NCBI GenBank assembly: GCA_024636425.1
Contig: JAGXHB010000094.1
Span: 1 to 6,569 of the forward strand
Direction of reading: 5' to 3'
DNA length: 6,569 nt
Origin: Roseobacter sp.
GTDB lineage: Bacteria > Pseudomonadota > Alphaproteobacteria > Rhodobacterales > Rhodobacteraceae
Shown here: one piece after another, positions 1 to 5,524 of the stretch
Position numbering within the stretch: position 1 is the first letter of the stretch
How the letters are laid out: each line of letters opens with the position of its first letter
Notes under the pieces: model-generated
What the model saw: the letters and a program-made list of their open reading frames with translations, nothing else
What the model was told of the DNA's origin: nothing
Databases searched by the model: none
Made by a program: the position numbers and the translations under genes

Positions 1-327
1 CATGTGCCTTGCGTCTATGTCATCTGCCGCGAGACACCGAACCCCGCGAAACCGCTTGAAGTGGTGATGGTCACCGCCTCCCCCTACGAGGCGCAGGACT
101 ACAGCGACAACGGCGAAGACATCGTCGAGAAGGTGATGATGACGCCGCAGGTTCACGCGTGGATCACCGCATATGTGGACGAACATCACGAAGACGAAGC
201 CTTTGTGAAGCGCCGCCGCGACAAATACCGCGAGCCCCGGCAGGACGGCATTGGCGACGCGCGCATTGTGCAGACGACAGATGTGTACCGCGCGCCGCGC
301 AACTCCCGGACGGAGGGTGTGGAATGA
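1..327 (+). CDS. DUF3305 family protein, C-terminal part (5' truncated by the window edge)
   Basis: The reading frame is open from base 1 to the TGA at 325-327, giving 108 codons. A GTG at 4-6 could be read as a start, but family members as I recall them are clearly longer and the conserved core begins almost at once, so the gene is taken as cut by the window edge. The visible part carries the family's typical stretch around LEVVMVTASPYEAQDY (about codons 19-34), then an acidic, His-containing segment (DEHHEDEAF) and a basic KRRRDKYR patch. There is no signal peptide or membrane segment in this part, so it is probably cytoplasmic. The function is unknown; DUF3305 genes recur beside DUF3306 and formate dehydrogenase genes, so a role in assembly of the enzyme is inferred from context only. 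The stop overlaps the next start (ATGA, 324-327), which suggests translational coupling. Confidence 0.82.
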   Translation, partial: HVPCVYVICRETPNPAKPLEVVMVTASPYEAQDYSDNGEDIVEKVMMTPQVHAWITAYVDEHHEDEAFVKRRRDKYREPRQDGIGDARIVQTTDVYRAPRNSRTEGVE

Positions 328-914
328 CGCGTCATACCTCTTTCTGGGACCGTCGCCGCGCGGCCGTTCGGGCCGAAGAAGAAAGCGAGCGCCGTGCTGC
401 CGAAGAACAGTGCGCTGCAGACGATCAGGCGATCCTCGCCGAGAAGTCGGATGCAGAATTGCTGGCGGAATTTGATCTGCCGGATCCTGACACGCTGAAA
501 GCCGGCGACGATTTCACCGCGTTCATGGGCCGCGCCATTCCGGAACACCTGCGCCGTCGTGCGCTGCGCAAGCTTTGGGTGTCCAACCCGGTGCTGGCGT
601 GTCTGGATGACCTTGTGGATTATGCCGACGATTATACCCAAGCCTCGGCCGTGACCAGTTTCTCCACCAGCTACGAGGTTGGCAAAGGGCTGCGCCGCCA
701 CATCGAGGACGTGGCCAAGAAAGCGCTGGACCTGACCGCCGAGCAGGGTGAAGACGAGATCGAGATTGAGCGTGAAAACGAGCCTGAAGACGCCCCCGAA
801 ATCGAGCAGCCACAAGACGAGACGCCGATGATCGCTCTCGTCGAGACGGCCCCCGACGACACCCCCGTCACAGCGCGCCGCATGACGTTCCGGTTCGAGG
901 AGCAAAGCATATGA
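324..914 (+). CDS. DUF3306 family protein
   Basis: This 196-residue protein starts at an ATG inside an ATGA overlap with the upstream gene, with GGAGGG at 312-317 six bases ahead. A longer reading from an ATG at 159 would run through the DUF3305 gene and is rejected. The start SFWDRRRAAVRAEEE (residues 6-20) is the charged N-terminal motif usual for DUF3306. The conserved middle runs from about residue 58 to 130 (DDFTAFMGR, RRRALRKLW, LDDLVDYADDYT). The tail, about residues 140-168, is highly acidic and Glu-rich, probably disordered, and ends in a short basic/aromatic segment (ARRMTFRF). No signal peptide or membrane helix is seen, so it is probably cytoplasmic. The biochemical role is not known to me. 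Tight packing between DUF3305 and the TorD-like chaperone suggests a part in maturing the formate dehydrogenase. Family assignment is confident; function is not. Confidence 0.85.
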   Translation: MTRHTSFWDRRRAAVRAEEESERRAAEEQCAADDQAILAEKSDAELLAEFDLPDPDTLKAGDDFTAFMGRAIPEHLRRRALRKLWVSNPVLACLDDLVDYADDYTQASAVTSFSTSYEVGKGLRRHIEDVAKKALDLTAEQGEDEIEIERENEPEDAPEIEQPQDETPMIALVETAPDDTPVTARRMTFRFEEQSI

Positions 915-1519
915 ATGCGACTGTCCAATCCCCCCAGATCAGCGCCGAAGACCGGCTTCGGGCCGATCTTTACAACTACCTCGGCGTGATGCTTGCGCGG
1001 CCCGCAGATCAGATGCTGCTGGACCAGACGGCAGCCCTGTCCGGCGACACCAGCCCTTTGGGCGAGGCGATCAACGGTCTGGCGCGTGTCGCCAAGGCGA
1101 TGAACCCCAAGAAGGTCAAAACCGAATTCAACGCGCTGTTCATCGGGCTGGGCCGCGGTGAGCTTCTGCCTTACGCAAGCTATTACCTCACGGGTTTCCT
1201 GAACGAAAAACCGCTGGCGGCATTGCGCTCGGACATGTCGGCCCAACGGATCAGCCGCGCCGAGAATGTGTTCGAGCCCGAAGACAACATCGCATCACTG
1301 ATGGAGATGATGGGCGGCATGATCGTCGGCCGGTTTGGCACCCCCGCGTCTGATGCCACCCAGCGGGTGTTTTTCAACAAGCATATTGCGCCTTGGGCCG
1401 GACATTTCTATGCCGACCTCAAAAGCGCGCAAAACTCTGTTTTCTATGCAGGCGTTGCCGACGTTGGCGGCGTTTTCATGGACATCGAGCGCGAAGCATT
1501 TCGAATGACAGCGGGCTAG
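911..1519 (+). CDS. TorD/DmsD-family molecular chaperone for formate dehydrogenase
   Basis: This 202-residue protein matches the usual length of the TorD/DmsD/NarJ redox-enzyme maturation chaperones. Such all-helical cytoplasmic proteins bind the Tat signal of a molybdoenzyme precursor and keep it from export until the cofactor is in place. Family marks are TEFNALFIGLGRGELLPYASYYLTG (residues 71-95, the 'E(F/Y)..LF' motif followed by the Pro-Tyr-x-Ser-x-Tyr loop), EPEDN at 122-126, and FFNKHIAPWAGHFYADL (154-170). The start is the ATG of an ATGA overlap with the DUF3306 gene, with GAGGAG at 897-902 eight bases ahead. Its likely client is the alpha subunit encoded two genes downstream, which has a twin-arginine signal; the small Tat protein in between is another possible partner. 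One oddity: the fifth position of the EPxDH motif is Asn126 rather than the His common in the family. Client identity is inferred from operon position. Confidence 0.9.
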   Translation: MNATVQSPQISAEDRLRADLYNYLGVMLARPADQMLLDQTAALSGDTSPLGEAINGLARVAKAMNPKKVKTEFNALFIGLGRGELLPYASYYLTGFLNEKPLAALRSDMSAQRISRAENVFEPEDNIASLMEMMGGMIVGRFGTPASDATQRVFFNKHIAPWAGHFYADLKSAQNSVFYAGVADVGGVFMDIEREAFRMTAG

Positions 1520-1533
1520 CCTGCTCACATCCA

Positions 1534-1547
1534 GCGGGTTCGCCCGC
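1534..1547 (+). other. short GC hairpin with a TTCG loop in the gap before the small Tat gene
   Basis: GCGGG (1534-1538) pairs perfectly with CCCGC (1543-1547) around a TTCG loop. It sits in the 54-base gap between the chaperone stop and the next gene, seven bases ahead of that gene's ribosome-binding region. No T-run follows, so it is not an intrinsic terminator. It could be an RNA stability or processing element that lets the structural genes be expressed at a different level from the accessory genes, or it could be chance in G+C-rich DNA. Confidence 0.35.
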
Positions 1548-1553
1548 GCAACC

Positions 1554-1564
1554 AAGGAAAGGGG
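1554..1564 (+). promoter_or_regulatory. ribosome-binding region of the small Tat gene
   Basis: A purine run AAGGAAAGGGG ends nine bases before the ATG at 1574. It supports that start, and it shows that translation restarts here rather than being coupled to the chaperone gene as at the two upstream junctions. Confidence 0.6.
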
Positions 1565-1573
1565 TTCAAGCCC

Positions 1574-1762
1574 ATGACCCAGGACACAAAAGGCACCAGC
1601 CGCCGCAATTTCCTGAAGCTTTCAGGCACCGCAGCACCGGCTGCCGTTGTTGCAGTCGCCTCCAGCGGGACAGCAGCGCAGGCCCAGCCTGTGGATTTGC
1701 AATCCGACACCATGCAGGACACGGCACACACCCGCGCCTATCTGGAAAGCACACGCTTCTGA
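1574..1762 (+). CDS. small twin-arginine-signal protein of the formate dehydrogenase cluster (formate_TAT family)
   Basis: This 62-residue protein is mostly a Tat signal: SRRNFLK at residues 9-15 is a perfect S-R-R-x-F-L-K consensus, followed by an Ala/Val-rich hydrophobic stretch (about 18-30) and a likely cleavage site near AAQAQ (about residue 38). Only about 24 residues would remain in the periplasm, with the end HTRAYLESTRF typical of the family found next to formate dehydrogenase genes (called FdhX in some genomes). It lies directly upstream of the alpha-subunit gene, as is usual. No cofactor-binding residues are present: there is no Cys, and only one His in the mature part. Its role is not established. 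Possible roles are a small structural subunit of the exported complex or a decoy/partner for the TorD-like chaperone; both are inference. Family identity rests on the signal, size, C-terminal wording and position. Confidence 0.87.
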   Translation: MTQDTKGTSRRNFLKLSGTAAPAAVVAVASSGTAAQAQPVDLQSDTMQDTAHTRAYLESTRF

Positions 1763-1852
1763 TACTTTTAACCGCCGCCCCCAAGAGCGGTGGGACACTT
1801 TGCGGACGCCTGACGCCATGGTCGGGGGATGCACGCCTTTAGGGAGAGAACT
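1763..1852 (+). other. 90-base spacer ahead of the alpha-subunit gene
   Basis: This non-coding stretch separates the small Tat gene from the catalytic subunit gene. A weak 5-bp stem is possible (ACCGC at 1771-1775 with GCGGT at 1787-1791, 11-base loop), without a following T-run. I see no convincing promoter. The most likely reading is an untranslated leader inside one operon. Confidence 0.35.
1841..1846 (+). promoter_or_regulatory. ribosome-binding site that fixes the alpha-subunit start
   Basis: AGGGAG lies six bases before the ATG at 1853. An in-frame ATG at 1829 would add eight residues (MHAFRERT), but the G-run ahead of it directly abuts the codon, with no proper spacing. The 1853 start is therefore preferred. 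Confidence 0.7.
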
Positions 1853-4834
1853 ATGCTTCGGAAAAAAACCAACGGGATGGCACGACGCCCCCAACGGGCC
1901 GGAATGTTGTCAGATATCGCCGACAAATCCGTAGACCGCCGCGCGTTTCTGCGCGGATCGGGCCTCGCCATTGGCGGGTTGGCAGCGATCGCCGCAACAG
2001 CCGGATCCGTCACACAAGCGAGCGCCGCTTCTGCGGTCAATGGCGCGGTCCAGACGATCAAATCGGTCTGCACCCACTGTTCGGTCGGCTGTACGGTCAT
2101 CGCCGAAGTCTCCAACGGCGTCTGGACGGGTCAGGAACCCGGCTGGGACAGCCCTTTCAACCTTGGGGCCCACTGCGCCAAGGGCGCGTCGGTGCGCGAG
2201 CACGCGCATGGTGAACGGCGCCTGAAGTACCCGATGAAGAAAGTCGGCGGAAACTGGGAGCGCATCAGCTGGGAACAGGCGATCAACGAGATCGGCGACA
2301 AGATGAACACGATCCGCGAGGAAAGCGGTCCCGATTCAGTCTATTGGCTGGGTTCTGCCAAGCACAGTAACGAGCAGGCGTATCTGTTCCGCAAGTTCGC
2401 CGCCTACTGGGGCACCAATAACGTCGATCACCAGGCGCGTATCTGCCACTCGACCACGGTTGCGGGTGTTGCGAACACATGGGGCTACGGCGCCATGACC
2501 AACAGCTACAACGACATTCACAACAGCCGGGCGATCTTTGTCATCGGTGGCAACCCGGCAGAAGCGCACCCCGTGTCCTTGCTGCACCTGCTGAAGGCCA
2601 AAGAGCAGAACAACGCGCCGATGATCGTGTGCGATCCGCGCTTTACCCGTACAGCGGCACATGCGGATGAATATGTGCGCTTCCGCCCCGGTTCGGACGT
2701 TGCGCTGATCTGGGGTATTCTGTGGCACATCTTCGAGAACGGCTGGGAAGACGAGGAGTTCATCCGCACCCGTGTCTGGGGCATGGACGAAATCCGCACC
2801 GAAGTCGCCAAGTGGACCCCGGAAGAGGTCGAGCGCGTCACTGGCACCCCCGGAGCACAGCTTGAGCGGGTCGCGCGTACGCTGGCCAACAACCGCCCCG
2901 GCACCCTGATCTGGTGCATGGGTGGGACGCAGCACACCAACGGCAACAACAACACCCGCGCCTATTGCATCCTACAGCTTGCCCTTGGGAACATGGGCAA
3001 GGCCGGCGGTGGTACAAACATCTTCCGTGGCCACGACAACGTGCAAGGGGCGACAGACCTTGGCGTTCTGGCCGATACGCTGCCCGGCTACTACGGCCTG
3101 AGTGCTGGCGCATGGGCCCATTGGGCGCGCGTATGGGAAGAAGACCTCGCCTGGCTCGAGAGCCGCTTTTCGACAGCGTCGTTCCAGGAAACCTCGATGA
3201 TGAACCTGACGGGCATTCCTGTCAGCCGCTGGATCGACGGTGTTCTTGAGGACAAGGAAAACATCGACCAGCCCGACGTTACACGTGCAATGGTTCTGTG
3301 GGGCCACGCGCCCAACTCGCAGACCCGTCAGAAGGAAATGGTCACCGCGATGGAGAAGCTCGACCTGATGGTCGTGGTTGACCCCTACCCGACGGTTTCC
3401 GCTGTCATGCAAGACCGTCAGGATGGTCTGTATCTGCTGCCTGCAACAACGCAGTTCGAAACCCGCGGCTCCGTCACGGCGTCCAACCGGTCGCTGCAAT
3501 GGCGTGATCAGGTGGTTGAACCGCTGTTTGAATCCAAGCCCGACCACACCATCATCAAGCTTTTCGCGGACAAGTTCGGCTTTAGCGACCGGATGTTCAA
3601 GAACATCGCGCTGGACGGAGACGAGCCGAACGTCGAAGACATCACGCGCGAATTCAACCGCGGCATGTGGACGATCGGCTACACCGGTCAAAGCCCCGAG
3701 CGTATGAAGATGCACATGGCCAACCAGCACACCTTTGACCGCACCACCCTGCGCGCCAATGGTGGCCCCGCCGATGGCGATTTTTACGGGATGCCATGGC
3801 CTTGCTGGGGAACGCCCGAGATGAACCATCCCGGTACGGCGAACCTTTACGATATGTCCATTCCTGTCGCTCAGGGGGGTCTGACCTTCCGCGCCCGCTT
3901 CGGCGTAGAGCGCGATGGTGACAACCTGCTGGCTGAAGGCGTCTATAGCGCCGGGTCGGAAATTCAGGATGGATACCCCGAATTCACCATGCAGATGCTG
4001 CGTGAGCTGGGTTGGGAAGGTGATCTGACAGATGACGAGGCGAACGTCATCAACTATGTCGCCGGCTATCCCGAAGGACGTCCCAGCCTTGAGGATAAAT
4101 CGAATGATGCGGTCGGTGAAACATCGCAGACCGGCGAAATTCCGTCGGACTACGAAAACAAAACGGGCAGCGTGAACTGGAAGACCGACCTGTCGGGCGG
4201 CATCCAGCGTGTTGCCATCGCCCGCGGCTGCGCCCCTTTCGGCAATGCCAAGGCGCGTGCCGTCGTGTGGACTTTCCCCGATCCGGTGCCAATCCACCGC
4301 GAGCCGCTTTATACCAACCGTCGTGATCTGGTTGCCGATTATCCAACCTATGACGACAAGAAGTTCTGGCGCGTGCCCACCATGTACAAATCCATTCAGG
4401 AGAATGACTTCTCCAAGGATTATCCGATCATTCTGACGTCGGGTCGTCTGGTCGAATACGAAGGGGGCGGTGACGAGACACGATCGAACCCGTGGTTGGC
4501 AGAACTTCAGCAGGACATGTTCGTCGAAGTGAACCCCCGCGATGCCAACAACCTTGGTATCCGCGACGGTGCGCAGGTCTGGGTCGAAGGCCCAGAAGGC
4601 GGCAAGGTCAAGGTGATGGCCATGGTCACAGAACGTGTTCAAAGCGGCGTGGCCTTCATGCCATTCCACTTCGGCGGTCATATGGAAGGGGTCGATCTGC
4701 GCGACAGATACCCGGATGGTGCGGACCCTTACGTCTTGGGTGAATCGACGAACACCGCACAAACATATGGCTATGACTCAGTAACCCAGATGCAAGAGAC
4801 CAAAGCGACCCTCTGCAAAATCTGGACAGCGTAA
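1853..4834 (+). CDS. fdhA: formate dehydrogenase alpha (catalytic) subunit, Mo/W-bisMGD, Cys-type, Tat-exported
   Basis: This 993-residue protein is the catalytic subunit of a periplasmic respiratory formate dehydrogenase, oxidising formate to CO2. It is close in length to E. coli FdnG (about 1015). It opens with a Tat signal: DRRAFLR at residues 28-34, a hydrophobic core at about 38-53 and a probable cleavage after ASA (about 58). The [4Fe-4S] motif is C73-x2-C76-x3-C80 and C108, and Lys110 in CAKG matches the Lys that relays electrons to the pterin in the FdhH structure. The molybdopterin domain follows (about 123-580). QARICHS holds the active-site C198 (TGC, 2444-2446) and H199, at the Sec-His position of FdnG. 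R369 in NNTRA probably matches FdhH Arg333. GNPAEAHP and DPRFTRTA are typical cofactor-binding stretches. The C-terminal dinucleotide-binding domain runs from about 858 to 990. Beta follows after 13 bases. Mo versus W cannot be told from sequence. Confidence 0.96.
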   Translation: MLRKKTNGMARRPQRAGMLSDIADKSVDRRAFLRGSGLAIGGLAAIAATAGSVTQASAASAVNGAVQTIKSVCTHCSVGCTVIAEVSNGVWTGQEPGWDSPFNLGAHCAKGASVREHAHGERRLKYPMKKVGGNWERISWEQAINEIGDKMNTIREESGPDSVYWLGSAKHSNEQAYLFRKFAAYWGTNNVDHQARICHSTTVAGVANTWGYGAMTNSYNDIHNSRAIFVIGGNPAEAHPVSLLHLLKAKEQNNAPMIVCDPRFTRTAAHADEYVRFRPGSDVALIWGILWHIFENGWEDEEFIRTRVWGMDEIRTEVAKWTPEEVERVTGTPGAQLERVARTLANNRPGTLIWCMGGTQHTNGNNNTRAYCILQLALGNMGKAGGGTNIFRGHDNVQGATDLGVLADTLPGYYGLSAGAWAHWARVWEEDLAWLESRFSTASFQETSMMNLTGIPVSRWIDGVLEDKENIDQPDVTRAMVLWGHAPNSQTRQKEMVTAMEKLDLMVVVDPYPTVSAVMQDRQDGLYLLPATTQFETRGSVTASNRSLQWRDQVVEPLFESKPDHTIIKLFADKFGFSDRMFKNIALDGDEPNVEDITREFNRGMWTIGYTGQSPERMKMHMANQHTFDRTTLRANGGPADGDFYGMPWPCWGTPEMNHPGTANLYDMSIPVAQGGLTFRARFGVERDGDNLLAEGVYSAGSEIQDGYPEFTMQMLRELGWEGDLTDDEANVINYVAGYPEGRPSLEDKSNDAVGETSQTGEIPSDYENKTGSVNWKTDLSGGIQRVAIARGCAPFGNAKARAVVWTFPDPVPIHREPLYTNRRDLVADYPTYDDKKFWRVPTMYKSIQENDFSKDYPIILTSGRLVEYEGGGDETRSNPWLAELQQDMFVEVNPRDANNLGIRDGAQVWVEGPEGGKVKVMAMVTERVQSGVAFMPFHFGGHMEGVDLRDRYPDGADPYVLGESTNTAQTYGYDSVTQMQETKATLCKIWTA

Positions 4835-4838
4835 GGAG
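4832..4838 (+). promoter_or_regulatory. ribosome-binding site of the beta gene, overlapping the alpha stop codon
   Basis: TAAGGAG contains the TAA stop of the alpha gene (4832-4834) and a strong Shine-Dalgarno sequence, nine bases before the ATG at 4848. Ribosomes ending on alpha are thus placed to restart on beta, which fits the need for matched amounts of the two exported subunits. Confidence 0.75.
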
Positions 4839-4847
4839 ACCGACAAG

Positions 4848-5441
4848 ATGGCAAGAGCAAAGTTTCTCTGCGACGCCGAACGCTGCATCGAATGCAACGC
4901 CTGCGTCACGGCCTGTAAGAACGAACACGAAGTGCCATGGGGCATCAACCGCCGCAAGGTCGTCACCATTCAAGACGGCCAGCCTGGCGAACGGTCGATC
5001 TCGGTTGCGTGCATGCACTGCTCGGACGCGCCCTGCATGGCCGTGTGTCCGGTGGATTGCTTCTACCAGACCGACGACGGTGTTGTCCTGCACTCCAAAG
5101 ACCTGTGCATCGGCTGCGGCTACTGCTTTTACGCCTGCCCTTTCGGCGCGCCGCAGTTTCCACAGGCGGGCAACTTCGGGTCGCGTGGCAAGATGGACAA
5201 ATGTACCTTCTGTGCCGGTGGCCCCGAAGAAAACCACTCCGAAGCCGAATTCCAGAAGTATGGCCGCAACCGTATCGCAGAAGGCAAACTGCCGATCTGC
5301 GCCGAGATGTGCTCCACCAAGGCGCTGCTCGCGGGTGATGGCGATGTCGTCTCCGGCATCTACCGCGAGCGTGTTGTCGCGCGCGGGTTCGGCTCCGGCG
5401 CATGGGGCTGGGGCACGGCTTACGATCAAAAAGGCGGCTGA
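4848..5441 (+). CDS. fdh3B: formate dehydrogenase FDH3-type beta subunit, four-[4Fe-4S] electron-transfer protein
   Basis: This 197-residue ferredoxin-like subunit carries electrons from alpha to the cytochrome b subunit. Cysteines fall in four groups: C13-x2-C16-x2-C19-x3-C23; C55-x2-C58-x4-C63-x3-C67; C87-x2-C90-x2-C93-x3-C97; and C119-x2-C122 with C151-x3-C155. Together they give sixteen ligands for four [4Fe-4S] clusters, as in FdnH/HybA/DmsB-type proteins. There is no signal peptide, so export would be with folded alpha through Tat. It is much shorter than E. coli FdnH (about 294 residues) and lacks the C-terminal membrane helix of that protein; the end (ARGFGSGAWGWGTAYDQKGG) is Gly-rich and not hydrophobic enough to span a membrane. 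The start is well supported by TAAGGAG nine bases ahead and by the usual MARAKFLCDAERCIECNAC opening of the FDH3 beta family. The name fdhB is also used for this gene. Confidence 0.95.
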   Translation: MARAKFLCDAERCIECNACVTACKNEHEVPWGINRRKVVTIQDGQPGERSISVACMHCSDAPCMAVCPVDCFYQTDDGVVLHSKDLCIGCGYCFYACPFGAPQFPQAGNFGSRGKMDKCTFCAGGPEENHSEAEFQKYGRNRIAEGKLPICAEMCSTKALLAGDGDVVSGIYRERVVARGFGSGAWGWGTAYDQKGG

Positions 5442-5467
5442 AGCCCCTCGTTGATTGACGTCTTCCG

Positions 5468-5500
5468 TGGCCCGCTGGCACATGCTTGCGGGCCATTTTT
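5468..5500 (+). terminator. intrinsic-terminator-like hairpin between the beta and gamma genes
   Basis: TGGCCCGC (5468-5475) and GCGGGCCA (5488-5495) form a perfect 8-bp, mostly GC stem with a 12-base loop, followed at once by five T (5496-5500). This is the layout of a rho-independent terminator. It lies in the 83-base gap after the beta stop and ends 24 bases before the gamma start. As gamma is needed for the complex, full termination would be odd. Partial termination (lower gamma output), a 3'-end stability element for alpha-beta mRNA, or a regulated attenuator are possible. The T-run is short and the loop is large, so efficiency is uncertain. Confidence 0.55.
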
Positions 5501-5514
5501 ACCTTACACCTTTC

Positions 5515-5520
5515 GGAGGT
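5515..5520 (+). promoter_or_regulatory. ribosome-binding site of the gamma gene
   Basis: GGAGGT is a near-perfect anti-16S match placed four bases before the ATG at 5525, a slightly short spacing. It supports independent translation of gamma downstream of the hairpin. Confidence 0.65.
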
Positions 5521-5524
5521 CACG

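Noticed and set aside
4..6. GTG as the true start of the first gene
   Set aside because: The upstream codon is open to the window edge, no ribosome-binding site can be seen, and the family is longer than what is visible.
159..323. N-terminal extension of the DUF3306 gene from an ATG at 159
   Set aside because: It would overlap the DUF3305 gene by more than 160 bases and adds Arg-rich out-of-frame sequence. The ATG at 324 has a good ribosome-binding site and matches the usual family start.
1511..1524. Imperfect palindrome around the chaperone stop codon (GGCTAGCC core)
   Set aside because: It is short, with a loop of at most four bases, no T-run and no partner site. This is expected by chance in such DNA.
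1829..1852. Upstream in-frame ATG for the alpha subunit
   Set aside because: Its G-run abuts the codon with no spacing, while the ATG at 1853 has AGGGAG at normal distance. The extra eight residues add nothing to the Tat signal.
2972..4762. Long open frame on the minus strand (596 codons) opposite the alpha gene
   Set aside because: It lies wholly antisense to a clear catalytic subunit gene. Its translation is rich in His, Val and Arg with no recognisable domain. Such frames are common opposite G+C-rich genes with strong third-position bias.
4656..5483. Minus-strand open frame (275 codons) across the alpha-beta junction
   Set aside because: It is a mirror of the beta gene coding bias. It crosses two real genes and has no recognisable motif.
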